From: Zoroaster sp. YZ-2022
Lineage: Eukaryota; Echinodermata; Asteroidea; Forcipulatida; Zoroasteridae
Reading direction: 5' to 3'
Length of the DNA: 64,000 nt
Assembly (NCBI GenBank): GCA_029582265.1
Contig: CM055823.1
Coordinates: forward strand, 20,580,827 to 20,644,826
Part shown: positions 1 through 11,240 of the stretch, piece after piece
Position numbering within the stretch: position 1 is the first letter of the stretch
Layout of the letters: every line of letters starts with the position of its first letter
Made by a program: the position numbers and the translations under genes
Notes under the pieces: generated by a model
What the model saw: the letters and a program-made list of their open reading frames with translations, nothing else
What the model was told of the DNA's origin: nothing
Databases searched by the model: none

Positions 1-576
1 AGCGTAAACGTTTGGGTGGGATATTACAACGTGCGTAAAAAAGAAAGAATAATCGTTAGCACGACGGGCGAGCCAGAAAATGTTGTAACGTTTATCGAGC
101 CCGGGCTTTACAACATTGTCGAAATTGTCGACGTTATAACGAAAGATAATCCTTGGATCACGTTTGCGATCGATAAAAAGACGGGCGTCTTTTTGCTAAA
201 AATAACTCAATCAAACAAGTCTATTAAATTTACTAGCGGGTTGTCTAATTTACTGGGGTTTCACAACGAATTTCTAACCGCGGGAGAATACAGCAACAAA
301 ATCGATGTACAACTTTTTAAAATTTTATACATTCATTGCGATCAAATTTCTACGACCGATAATTATTTCAACGGTAAACCTTGCACAATTTTAAACGCTT
401 TTCCTTTGCAAGACGCGTCGTTTGGAGAAAGCATGTACATGGAATATAAAAATCCACTAAACAAAAAATTACGAGTCGGTACTTTTAACGAGTTGACTTT
501 TAGAGTTAGAGATAGTAAAAGCAGAGATATACATAATCACGGTTTTCCCATTATTTTAAATATAGAAATACTATAA
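1..576 (+). CDS. Capsid-type (jelly-roll-like) protein, C-terminal part, Polinton-like
   Basis: The frame is open from the first base of the window, so the true start lies upstream; the visible 191 codons are the C-terminal part. A beta-rich, low-helix composition, an internal LLGF motif near residue 83 and a C-terminal segment pairing an NP-containing stretch with alternating hydrophobic residues (ending ILNIEIL) resemble the roughly 300-residue proteins carried by invertebrate Polinton/adintovirus-like elements, which I take to be minor capsid-type proteins. It stops at 574-576, three bases before the start of the next gene, as in compact viral gene clusters. There is no frame break in the visible part. 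Family membership is by recall of pattern and the exact virion role is inference. Confidence 0.5.
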   Translation, partial: SVNVWVGYYNVRKKERIIVSTTGEPENVVTFIEPGLYNIVEIVDVITKDNPWITFAIDKKTGVFLLKITQSNKSIKFTSGLSNLLGFHNEFLTAGEYSNKIDVQLFKILYIHCDQISTTDNYFNGKPCTILNAFPLQDASFGESMYMEYKNPLNKKLRVGTFNELTFRVRDSKSRDIHNHGFPIILNIEIL

Positions 577-579
577 AAT

Positions 580-1057
580 ATGGCGAGTATTTACGGACCC
601 AGTCGTATAAGTGATCGAGCATCGATGAAAGGTGAAATTGCACGAGCATCGTCTAGCGAACATCATGGATATTTAAACAGAGATGAAATTTTACAAAGAA
701 CTATTCTTATCGAAAAAAAACAACGTTATACTCGGATGGCACGCTACGTTTAAGCAACCTTTTTTCATGTTTAACGTTTCACCCACGTACTGCAGTATTT
801 TTACGCAATTTATAAAAACTAATAGTTTTGCTACGCACGCGGTAACGCGTGATTACGCGCCCAACATTTATTACATTCCTTCGCCGGAACGAGATGAAAA
901 ATTTCATTTTATCGATAATGAAACGCAGCATCTAAAGTACGAAATGTGTTTTAAAATGCGCGGTGTTGAAAAAGTTTTTGTAGAGGCGACTTTTTTCGGC
1001 GCGCTAAATTCTAAAATCTGTTTTAATATAAAAATTAAAAGTTTACCGTTAAATTAA
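580..1057 (+). pseudogene. Tandem paralogue A of small Polinton-like gene, frame-broken
   Basis: An ATG at 580 opens a frame with the N-terminus MASIYGPSR followed by a Ser/Arg-rich stretch. That frame stops near 753, while a second frame (683-1057) carries the rest, a 124-codon product ending SLPLN. The two frames overlap around an 8-A run at 713-720, so a single-base length change there is the simplest explanation. The next gene starts almost identically (MATIYGPSR) and also changes frame at an A-run, so the two are tandem duplicates. Start-site spacing (3 bases after the previous stop) favours 580 as the original start. Function is not recognised; a structural or virion-surface role would be a guess. 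Slippage during expression or a sequencing indel are alternatives to decay. Confidence 0.5.
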
Positions 1058-1078
1058 TAATGAATGTGTATTATAAAT

Positions 1079-1584
1079 ATGGCGACTATTTACGGACCCA
1101 GTCGTAACTCTAACGTAAAGAGCGATAGCCGTAACTCTAGCGTAAAGAGTAATATTAACATTGTCGAAGAAAGAAGTGGTTATATTGATTGGAGTGGAAA
1201 TTTAGGCAATTACATTTTTTTTAATAGTAATTTGGATTTTGATCTTTCATTGTCTGGAAGTACAATAAACGTTACTTTATTTAGTGAAGTAATATTTTAT
1301 TCGTTTTATGCTAAAATGAATATAGGTGAAAATAATTCTTATTCTATAGTAAAAAGAGGACAATATGATAAAAAAAAAGAAATATAATTAGGTTTCCCGA
1401 AAATGGAAACTTTGATTTTACGAGTGAACCGCGATATTTAGAATGTGTATTATGCTTCGGTTCAAATTTAGACGGTCGTGAAATCAAACGATACGTAACT
1501 CTAAATTTATTCGGCTCTTTAGTTGAAGGAATCTGTTACGTGTTAACAATTAGAAACATTCCATATAATAATCTTTTTCTATAA
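1079..1584 (+). pseudogene. Tandem paralogue B of small Polinton-like gene, frame-broken
   Basis: The product starts MATIYGPSR, matching the start of the preceding gene, followed by repeated NSNVKS/NSSVKS-type residues. The first frame ends at 1387 just after a 9-A run (1370-1378). A second frame resumes immediately downstream (from about 1390) and is open to the stop at 1582-1584, with a C-terminal strand-rich segment. The total would be about 168 residues, similar to paralogue A once both parts are counted. The shared N-terminus and the shared kind of break indicate tandem duplication followed by parallel A-run length changes, or slippage. No known domain is recognised. The next gene starts 7 bases later. 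Confidence 0.5.
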
Positions 1585-1590
1585 TAAAAG

Positions 1591-2220
1591 ATGAGCGCGC
1601 CTATAGAATCGACTAATGTACTTTATCCAAATTTAACCGCCATTACGAACGACTATGAATCGGAGCGCGCTAAAACATTCAGATTAAAAAAAATCGACGA
1701 TATTCAAAAAGAATTACGGATTGAAATAAACGAACGCGAAGCCACGTACAAAAAATATAATAAAATCATCAACGCTTGTAACGTTGTAGAAACGATAGCT
1801 GAATTGGGCTGTATGGGAGCAGGAGCCATTGGAATAGCCAGTATCGCCACGATCGTATCGTCACCGATTGGATACGCTTTAGAAGGTTTAGCTTTGGGGT
1901 TGGGTGGAGGAGCGTTCGCTCTCAGATACGTAAAAAATAAATTGTATAAAAAAGCTAAAAAACACGACGAAATACGAATTTTAGCTTTATCTAAACTTAA
2001 CACGATCGAAAACCATGTTAGCAAAGCTATCCAAGACGGTTACATCAGTCAAGAAGAATTTGTGCTCATAAGCGAAGAGCGGGATAAATATTACAAAATG
2101 AAAGAAAAAATCCGTAACTGTGAGAGTAAACCAACTTTACCGTCAAAAACAGAGGTTAAAACTGATGATGTAAACGTAGAAAAAAAAATTCTTATAGAAA
2201 AACTTTTGAGTTTAAAGTGA
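1591..2220 (+). CDS. Hydrophobic two-helix protein, Polinton-associated type
   Basis: This is an intact 209-codon frame with an ATG start just after the previous stop. Residues about 1-60 are charged and helical. Residues about 62-112 are a Gly/Ala-rich hydrophobic hairpin (two likely membrane-spanning or membrane-inserting helices). The rest is a charged helical tail containing KLNTIENHVSKA and QEEFVLISEERDKYYKMK. This order (coil, glycine-rich hydrophobic pair, KLNTI...HVSKAL-like tail) is familiar to me from uncharacterised proteins beside Polinton/adintovirus genes in cnidarians and other invertebrates. The role is unknown; a membrane-active virion component is plausible but inferred. It faces the minus-strand gene at 2282. 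Confidence 0.55.
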   Translation: MSAPIESTNVLYPNLTAITNDYESERAKTFRLKKIDDIQKELRIEINEREATYKKYNKIINACNVVETIAELGCMGAGAIGIASIATIVSSPIGYALEGLALGLGGGAFALRYVKNKLYKKAKKHDEIRILALSKLNTIENHVSKAIQDGYISQEEFVLISEERDKYYKMKEKIRNCESKPTLPSKTEVKTDDVNVEKKILIEKLLSLK

Positions 2221-2281
2221 TCGTAAATAAATCGTATTACACCGACGCTTCGCGAGTAGCGGAGCGGCCTCCCCCGTATAA

Positions 2282-2668
2282 TTATGATTTATAATCCATA
2301 AAGAAATTTCTTTCCAACAATTCTTTCATCACTAAATTATAATTTCGTCTAGCTTTTCCTTCTACAACTTTAAAACGATTATAATGACTCGTTGGCGCGC
2401 ATCGGGTGCAAAAGCAAGTTAAAGTCTTTGTCCCTTTTTTGCATCCTAAACAGGGAAGTGGTATACGTTTGCCCTGCTTAATACGACTTTTATGTAATCC
2501 GCAATATTTTCCCCCGCACACGCTAGCGATACAACACTTGTCTGTTTTACCTACTAAAAGCCATTCGCAAGGAATGATTAATTTAGGAAATACATCTTTA
2601 GATGTTACCGCACATCCTACCTCATTTATTACAATCTCTTTAAGCTCTGATTTCGATAAATATTTCAT
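2282..2668 (-). CDS. Cys-rich, probably zinc-binding small protein, Polinton-associated
   Basis: This is an intact 128-codon frame with an ATG, convergent with the preceding gene and closest to the element's end. The central part (residues about 33-91) holds many Cys and His residues in pairs, including CC, CGGKYCGLH, CLGC and CFCTRC, typical of a compact zinc-binding fold. It is flanked by basic residues (KSRIKQGKR) and an N-terminal helix. Similar small Cys-rich proteins occur at the edges of Polinton-like elements. A DNA-binding or regulatory role is inference. Its promoter would lie in the palindromic terminus to its right (2669-2942), which contains two TGACGTCA motifs. Confidence 0.5.
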   Translation of the reverse strand: MKYLSKSELKEIVINEVGCAVTSKDVFPKLIIPCEWLLVGKTDKCCIASVCGGKYCGLHKSRIKQGKRIPLPCLGCKKGTKTLTCFCTRCAPTSHYNRFKVVEGKARRNYNLVMKELLERNFFMDYKS

Positions 2669-2754
2669 CTTTATTATTAAACAAGATAATATTTTTTAAA
2701 TTTTTATCTCACTTTTTTATCTCACTTTTATAAGTATCGTTTTTAAAAAACCGG

Positions 2755-2942
2755 CGGTAACATCTTGTGACGTCATCAATACTTTGATGACGTCACGCCT
2801 CAGATGGCAGCTGCGCCATCTGAACAGATTTCAAGTCTAAAGCCGGTTTTACCGAGCGGTAAAATCTGTTCAGATGGGTAAAAATGATTTTCGAAAATCG
2901 TTTTTATGCAGCTGCGCTAGGACCCCCATCTGTCATACTACT
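2755..2942. repeat. Nested palindromes at the Polinton-like terminus
   Basis: Several perfect inverted repeats lie in under 200 bases. There are 13-bp arms at 2767-2779 and 2784-2796 around a 4-base loop, each arm containing TGACGTCA. There are 8-bp arms at 2801-2808 and 2815-2822. There are 16-bp arms at 2816-2831 and 2862-2877, enclosing a smaller ACCG/CGGT pair. A 14-bp self-complementary stretch (GATTTTCGAAAATC) lies at about 2886-2899. The block ends near 2939-2942 with ACT, where satellite sequence begins. It is probably the inner part of a terminal inverted repeat; the partner end is outside the window. Confidence 0.6.
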
Positions 2943-2963
2943 CAAGGGGTAAGCCTTGTATTT

Positions 2964-3047
2964 ATATATTTTTGTTTTCATCAAAATCACAAAAGGGTAA
3001 GCCTTGTAATGATATATTTTGTGATTTTGATGAAAACAAAAATATAT
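2964..3047. repeat. 27-bp perfect inverted repeat, satellite subunit
   Basis: The arms 2964-2990 and 3021-3047 are exact reverse complements around a 30-base spacer. Beyond the arms the AAGCCTTG/CAAGGCTT parts also face each other. The same hairpin recurs, slightly changed, near 4630-4720, 5110-5200, 5550-5640, 6675-6765, 7110-7195, 9575-9660 and 11050-11140. Confidence 0.85.
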
Positions 3048-3180
3048 CAATACAAGGCTTACCCCATTGTGATTTTGATAAAAACAAAAATATATATACA
3101 CAAGGGGTAAGTCTTTTAGTTTTTTCTCCCTCTCTCGTCAACATCACAAGGAGATACCCTTTCAGTTTATCGATAAATTC

Positions 3181-6100
3181 AAACCCTAACCCTAACCCTA
3201 ACCCTAACCCTAACCCTAACCCTAACCCTAACGCTAACTCTAATCCTAACCCTAAACCGAACACTAACTCTAACCTTAACCCTAACTCCATTTGCCAACT
3301 GATATCAGACTTAGTTGGCGCAAACATATTTTGCTATTAAATTTACCGACACAACTCTAATATGACCAGACAAATTTACTTGGTTTTCCCAAAAAACATT
3401 TACATCAAAATGACACGGAATACGCTTTTTATTTATATAGTTTTGTCTTTTAGTTTTTTTGTCCCTCTCTCGTCAACATCACAAGGAGGTACCATTTTAG
3501 TTTATCCCTAAAGTCAAACCCTAACCCTAACCCTAACCCTAACCCTAACTCTAACCCTAACCCTGAACCTAACCCTAACCCCTAACCCTAACCCTAACAC
3601 TAACCCTAACACTAACCCTAACTCTAACCCTAACCCTAAACCTAACCCTATCCCTAACCCTAACCCAATTTGCCGACTGATATCAGACTTAGTTGGCGCA
3701 AAAATATTTTGCTATTAAATTTACCGACACAACTCTTATATGACCAGACAAATTTACTTGGTTTTCCTAAAAAACATTTTCATCAAAATTACAAGGGATA
3801 CGCTTTTTATTTATATAGTTTTGTCTTTTAGTTTTTTCTCCCTCTCTCGTCAACATCACAAGGAGGTACCCTTTTAGTTTATCCCTAAAGGTAAACCCTA
3901 ACCCTAACCCTAACCCTAACTCTAACCCTAACTCTAACCCTAAACCTAAACCTAACCCTAACCCCTAGCCCTAACCCTAACCCTAACCCTAACTCTAACC
4001 CTAACCCTAAACCTAACCATAACCCTAACCCAATTTGCCGACTGATATCAGACTTAGTTGGCGCAAAAATATTTTGCTACAAAATTTACCGACACAACTC
4101 AAATATGACCAGACAAAATTAATTTACTTGGTTTTCACAAAAAACATTTTCATCAAAATTACAGGGGATACGCTTTTTATTTATATAGTTTTATTTTCAT
4201 CAAAATCACAAGGGGTAAACCTTGTATTTATATTTTTTTTTTCATCAAAATCACAAGGGGTGAGACTTTAAATGATTTATTTTTGTTTTCATCAAAATTT
4301 ACTTCACAAATGAGGCCTATTCCAACTCAAATCATGTAACAATGTTGGGATTAATCGGCCGAGAAGAGGGTATCAGTTTGGGGAGGTTCAGAGGAGCCAG
4401 TGGGTGTATCGAAGGCATTTTCTTTGGGGGTGTATGGATCCAATTTGCCGACTGATATCAGAGTTGGTAGGCGCAAAAATATTTTGCTGGTAAATTCACC
4501 AACACAACTCTAATATGACCACACAAATTTAATTGGTTTTCCCAAAACATTTTCATCAAAATCACAAGGGGTAACCCTTGTTATTTATATATTTTTGTTT
4601 TCATCAAAATCACATGGGCTAAGCCTTGTATTTATATATTTTTGTTTTCATCAAAATCACAAAAGGGTAAGCCTTGTAATGATATATTTTTGTGATTTTG
4701 ATGAAAACATAAATATATCAATACAAGGCTTACCCCTTTGTGATTTTGATAAAAACAAAAATATATATACACAAGGGGTAAGTCTTTTAGTTTGTTCTCC
4801 CTCCCTCGTCAACATCACAAGGAGGTACACTTTCAGTTTATCGATAAATTCAAACCCTAACCCTAACCCAGTCCCTAACCCTAACCCTAACCCCTAAACC
4901 TAACCCTAACCCTAACCCTAACCCCTTGTATTTTTTATTTTTGTTTCCATCAAAATTTACAAGCATTGTAATGATATTATTTTTGTTAATCAAAATTACA
5001 AGAGGTAATCTTTGTTTTTATATATTTTGGTTTTTATCAAAATCACAAGGGGTAAGCCTTGTATTTATATATTTTTGTTTTCATCAAAATCACATGGGCT
5101 AAGCCTTGTATTTATATATTTTTGTTTTCATCAAAATCACAAAAGGGAAGCCTTGTAATGATATATTGTTGTGATTTTGATGAAAACAAAAATATATCAA
5201 TACAAGGCTTACCCCCTTTGTGATTTTGATGAAAACAAAAATATATATACACAAGGGGGTAAGTCTTTTAGTTTTTTCTCCCTCTCTCGTCAACATCACA
5301 AGGAGGTACCCTTTCAGTTTATCGATAAATTCAAACCCTAACCCTAAGCCAGCCCCTAACCCTAACCGTAACCCCTAACCCTAACCCTAACCCTAACCCT
5401 AACCCTAACCCCTTGTATTTTTTTGTTTTGTTTCCATCAAAATTTACAAGCATTGTAATGATATTTTTGTTTTTATCAAAATTACAAGAGGTAATCTTTG
5501 TTTTTATATATTTTTGTTTTTATCAAAATCACAAGGGGTAAGCCTTGTATTTATATATTTTTGTTTTCATCAAAATCACAAAAGGGTAAGCATTGTAATG
5601 ATATATTTTGTGATTTTGATGAAAACAAAAATATATCAATACAAGGCTTACCCCCTTTGTGATTTTGATAAAAACAAAAATATATATACACAAGGGGGTA
5701 AGTCTTTTAGTTGTTCTCCCTCTCTCGTCAACATCACAAGGAGGTACCCTTTCAGTTTATCGATAAATTCAAACCCTAACCCTAACCCAGCCCCTAACCC
5801 TAACACTAACCCCTAACCCCTAACCCTAACCCTAACCCTAACTCTAACCCTAACCCTAACCCTAACCCCTAACCCCTAACCCTAACCCTAACCCTATCCC
5901 TAACCCTAACCCTAACCCTAACCCTAAACCTAACCTATCCCCTAGCCCTTACCCTAACCCTAACTCTAACCCTAACCCTAAACCTAACACTAACCCAATT
6001 TGCCGACTGATATCAGACTTAGTTGGCGCAAAAATATTTTGCTACAAAATTTACCGACACAACTCTAATATGACCAGACAAATTTACTTGGTTTTCCCCA

Positions 6101-9100
6101 AAAACATTTTCATCAAAATTACAGGGGATACGCTTTTTATTTATATAGTTTTATTTTCATCAAAATCACAAGGGGTAAACCTTGTATTTATATATTTTTG
6201 TTTTCATCAAAATCACATGGGCTAAGCCTGATATTTATATTATTATTTTTTTCAAAATCACAATGGGTAAGTCTTGTATTTATATATTTTTGTTTTCATC
6301 AAAATCACAAGGGGTAAGCCTTGTATTTTTTTTTCCATCAAAATTTACTTCACAAATGAGGCCTATTCCAACTCAAAACATGTAACAAATGTTGGGATTA
6401 ATCGACCGAGAAGAGGGTATCAGTTTGGGGAGGTTCAGAGGAGCCAGGGGTGCATCTAAGGCATTTTCGTTGGGGGTGTTTGGATCCAATTTGCCGACTG
6501 ATATCAGAGTTGGTAGGCGCAAAAATATTTTGCTGGTAAATTCACCAACACAACTCTAATATGACCACACAAATTTAATTGGTTTTCCCAAAACATTTTC
6601 ATCAAAATCACAAGGGGTAACCCTTGTATTTATATATTTTTGTTTTCATCAAAATCACATGGGCTAAGCCTTGTATTTATATATTTTTGTTTTCATCAAA
6701 ATCACAAGAGGTAAGCCTTGTAATGATATATTTTTGTGATTTTGATGAAAACAAAAATATATCAACACAAGGCTTACCCCTTTGTGATTTTGATAAAAAC
6801 AAAAATATATATACACAAGGGGTAAGTCTTTTAGTTTGTTCTCCCTCTCTCGTCAACATCACAAGGAGGTAGACTTTCAGTTTATCGATAAATTCAAACC
6901 CTAACCCTAACCCAGTCCCTAACCCTAACCCTAACCCCTAACCCTAACCCTAACCCTAACCCCTTGTATTTTTTATTTTTGTTTCCATCAAAATTTACAA
7001 GCATTGTAATGATATTTTTGTTTTTATCAAAATTACAAGAGGTAGTCTTTGTTTTTATATATTTTGGTTTTATCAAAATCACAAGGGGTAAGCCTTGTAT
7101 TTATATATTTTTGTTTTCATCAAAATCACAAAAGGGTAAGCCTTGTAATGATATATTTTGTGATTTTGATGAAAACAAAAATATATCAATACAAGGCTTA
7201 CCCCTTTGTGATTTTGATAAAAACAAAAATATATATACACAAGGGGGTAAGTCTTTTAGTTTTTTCTCCCTCTCTCGTCAACATCACAAGGAGGTACCCT
7301 TTCAGTTTATCGATAAATTCAAACCCTAACCCTAACCCAGCCCCTATCCCTAACCCTAATCCCTAACCCTAACTCTAATCCTAACCCTAACCCTAACCCT
7401 AACCATAAACCTAACCTATCCCCTAGCCCTAACCCTAACCCTAACTCTAACCCTAACCCTAAACCTAACACTAACCCAATTTGCCGACTGATATCAGACT
7501 TAGTTGACGCAAAAATATTTTGCTACAAAATTTACCGACACAACTCTAATATGACCAGACAAATTTACTTGGTTTTCCCCAAAAACATTTTCATCAAAAT
7601 TACAGGGGATACGCTTTTTATTTATATAGTTTTATTTTCATCAAAATCACAAGGGGTAAACCTTGTATTTATATATTTTTGTTTTCATCAAAATCACATG
7701 GGCTAAGCCTGATATTTATATTATTATTTTTTTCAAAATCACAATGGGTAAGTCTTGTATTTATATATTTTTGTTTTCATCAAAATCACAAGGGGTAAGC
7801 CTTGTATTTTTTTTTCTCCATCAAAATTTACTTCACAAATGAGGCCTATTCCAACTCAAAACATGTAACAAATGTTGGGATTAATCGACCGAGAAGAGGG
7901 TATCAGTTTGGGGAGGTTCAGAGGAGCCAGGGGTGTATCTAAGGCATTTTCGTTGGGGGTGTGGATCCAATTTGCCGACTGATATCAGAGTTGGTGGGCG
8001 CAAAAATATTTTCCTGGTAAATTCACCGACACAACACCAATATGACCACACAAATTTAATTGGTTTTCCCAAAACATTTTCATCAAAATCACAAGGGGTA
8101 AGCCTTGTATTTATATATTTTTGTTTTCATCAAAATCACATGGGCTAAGCCTTGTATTTATATATTTGTATATTATATATGTGATTTTGATGAAAACAAA
8201 AATATATCAATACAAGGCTTACCCCTTTGTGATTTTGATAAAAACAAAAATATATATACACAAGGGGTAAGTCTTTTAGTTTTTCTCCCTCTCTCGTCAA
8301 CATCACAAGGAGGTACCCTTTCAGTTTATCGATAAATTCAAACCCTAACCCTAACCCTAACCCCTAACCCTAACCCTAACCCTAACCCTAACCCTAACTC
8401 TAACCCTAACCCTAAAGCTAACCCTAACTCTAACCCTAACCCAATTTGCAAACTGATATCAGACTTAGTTGGCGCAAAAATATTTTGCTATTAAATTTAC
8501 CGACACAACTCTTATATGACCAGACAAATTTACTTGGTTTTCCCAAAAAACATTTTCATCAAAATTACAAGGGATACGCTTTTTATTTATACAGTTTTGT
8601 CTTTTAGTTTTTTCTCCCTCTCTCGTCAACATCACAAGGAGGTACCCTTTTAGTTTATCCCTAAAGGTAAACCCTAACCCTAACCCTAACCCTAACTCTA
8701 ACCCTAACCCTAAACCTAACCCTAACCCCTAGCCCTAACCCTAACTCTAACCCTAACCCTAAACCTAACGCTAAACCTAACCCTAACCCTAACCCTAACC
8801 CAATTTGCCGACTAATATCAGACTTAGTTGGCGCAAAAATATTTTGCTACAAAATTTACCGACACAACTCTAATATGACCAGACAAATTTACTTGGTTTT
8901 CACCAAAAACATTTTCATCAAAATTACAGGGGATACGCTTTTTATTTATATAGTTTTATTTTCATCAAAATCACAAGGGGTAAACCTTGTATTTATATAT
9001 TTTTGTTTTCATCAAAATCACATGGGCTAACGCTTATATTTTTTTTTCTTTTTCCATAATCACAAGGGGTAAGTCTTGTATTTATATATTTTTGTTTTCA

Positions 9101-10407
9101 TCAAAATCACAAGCGGTAAGGCTTGTATTTTTTATTTTTGTTTCCATCAAAATTTACAAGCATTGTAATGATATTTTTGTTTTTATCAAAATTACAAGAG
9201 GTAAGTTTTGTATTTATATATTTTTGTTTTTATCAAAATCACAAGGGGTGAGCCTTGAAATGATTTATTTTTGTTTTCATCAAAATTTACTTCACAAATG
9301 AGGCCTATTCCAACTCAAAACATGTAACAATGTTGGGATTAATCGACCGAGAAGAGGGTATCAGATTGGGGAGGTTCAGAGGAGCCAGGGGGTGTATCGA
9401 AGGTATTTTCTTTGGGGGTGTGTGGATCCAATTTGTCGACTGATATCAGAGTTGGTGGGGGCAATAATTTTTTGCTAGTAAGTTTACCGACACAACATTA
9501 ATATGACCACACAAATTTAATTGGTTTTCCCAAAACATTTTCATCAAAATCACAAGGGGTAAGGCTTGTATTTATATATTTTTGTTTTCATCAAAATCTC
9601 AAAAGGGTAAGCCTTGTAATGATATATTTTTGTGATTTTGATGAAAACAAAAATACATCAATACATTTTGATAAAAACAAAACTATATATACACAAGGGG
9701 GTAAGTCTTTTAGTTTTTTCTCCCTCTCTCGTCAACATCACAAGGAGGTACCCTTTCAGTTTATCGATAAATTCAAACCCTAACCCTAACCCAGCTCCTA
9801 ACCCTAACCCTAACCCCTAACCCCTAACCCTAACCCTAACCCTAACTCTAACCCTAACCCTAACCCTAACCCCTAACCCCTAACCCTAACCATAACCCTA
9901 ACCCTCACCCTAACCCTAACCCTAACAATAACCCTAACACTAACAATAACCCTAACCCTTACCCTAACCCTACCCTAACTCTAACCCTAACCCTAACCCT
10001 AACCCTAACCCTAACCCTAACTCTAACTCTAACCCTAATCCTAAACCTAACCCTAACCCAATTTGCCGACTGATGTCAGACTTAGTTGGCGCAAAAATAT
10101 TTTGCTACAAAATTTACCGACACAACTCTAATATGACCAGACAAATTTACTTGGTTTTCCCCAAAAACATTTTTATCAAAATAACAGGGGATACGCTTTT
10201 TATTTATATAGTTTTATTTTCTTCAAAATCACAAGGGATAAGCATTATTTTATTTTATTTTTCTCATCAAAATCACAAGGAGGTACCCTTTCAGTTTATC
10301 GATAAATTCAAACCCTAACCCTAACCCTAACCCCTAACCCTAACCCTAACCCTAACCCTAAACCTAACTCTAATCCTAACCCTAAACCTAACCCTAACCC
10401 TAACCCA
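3181..10407. repeat. Interstitial telomere-like CCCTAA tracts (12)
   Basis: Tracts lie at about 3181-3290, 3518-3665, 3895-4030, 4852-4923, 5334-5414, 5769-5997, 6895-6962, 7320-7480, 8338-8440, 8669-8800, 9776-10057 and 10312-10407. All show the C-rich strand on plus, with variants such as CTCTAA, CCCCTAA and ACCTAA. The orientation equals that expected if a chromosome end lay to the left. They sit inside satellite units and are not terminal. TTAGGG is the usual metazoan telomere motif, so these are either subtelomeric or a satellite that captured telomere repeats. Confidence 0.9.
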
Positions 10408-11240
10408 ATTTGCCAACTGATATCAGACTTAGTTGGCGCAAAAATATTTTGGTATTAAATTTACCGACACAACTCTAATATGACCAGACAAATTTACTTG
10501 GTTTTCCCAAAAAACATTTTTTATCAAAATTACAGGGATACGCTTTTTATTTATATAGTTTTATTTTCATCAAAATCACAAGGGGTAAACCTTGTATTTA
10601 TATATTTTTGTTTTCATCAAAATCACATGGGCTAAGCCTTATATTTATATTTTTTTGTTTCTTCAAAATTACAATGGGTAAGTCTTGTATTTATATATTT
10701 TTGTTTTCATCAAAATCACAAGGGGTGAGCCTTGAAATGATTTATTTTTGTTTTCATCAAAATTTACTTCACAAATGAGGCCTATTCCAACTCAAAACAT
10801 GTAACAAATGTTGGGATTAATCGACCGAGAAGAGGGTATCAGTTTGGGGAGGTTCAGAGGAGCCAGGGATGCTATCGAATTCATTTTCTTTGGGGGTGTG
10901 TGGATCCAATTTGCCGACTGATATCAGAGTTGGTAGGCGCAAAAATATTTTGCTGGTAAATTCACCGATACAAATCTAATATGACCACACAAATTTAATT
11001 GGTTTTCCCAAAACATTTTCATCAAAATCACAAGGGGTAAGCCTTGTATTTATATATTTTTGTTTTCATCAAAATCACAAAAGGGTAAGCCTTGTAATGA
11101 TATATTTTTGTGATTTTGATGAAAACAAAAATATATCAATACAAGGGGTAAATATTTTAGTTTTTTCTCCCTCTTTCGTCAATATCACAAGGAGGTATCC
11201 TTTTAGTTTATCCATAAAGTCAAAATCAAAATGTATTTAG

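Larger units (their letters stand above)
1..2942. mobile_element. Polinton/adintovirus-like element, one terminal part
   Basis: Five compact, intron-less, AT-rich reading frames fill this block, four on the plus strand and one facing them, followed by a palindrome-rich non-coding end that abuts a satellite. From knowledge of the families, the jelly-roll-like first product, the hydrophobic two-helix product and the facing Cys-rich product resemble gene sets of endogenous Polinton/Maverick and adintovirus-like elements in invertebrates. The terminus read inward on the minus strand begins AGTAGTATG, compatible with the 5'-AG start described for Polintons. The polymerase, integrase, ATPase and protease genes expected of a full element would lie left of the window, so the class assignment is inference. 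Confidence 0.6.
2943..11240. repeat. Composite satellite with telomere-like tracts
   Basis: Higher-order units of roughly 1.5-2.0 kb are built from recurring blocks. Block (a) is CCCTAA-rich. Block (b) is a ~170-base block beginning AATTTGCCGACTGATATCAG. Block (c) is a run of ~44-base subunits containing CATCAAAATCACAAGGGG in both orientations. Block (d) is a ~130-base block beginning CCTATTCCAACTC and ending before GGATCCAATTTG. Block (d) occurs five times, near 4315, 6362, 7847, 9303 and 10780, giving spacings of about 2.05, 1.49, 1.46 and 1.48 kb. The array starts immediately at the Polinton-like end and decays past about 11240 into diverged CATCAAAATCAC subunits (to about 11570). Open frames here are artefacts of the repeat. 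Confidence 0.9.

Noticed and set aside
3181..10318. Long open frames coding Asn-Pro repeats and Phe/Lys-rich peptides
   Set aside because: They are direct translations of CCCTAA tracts and satellite subunits, in both strands and several frames, with no codon signal.
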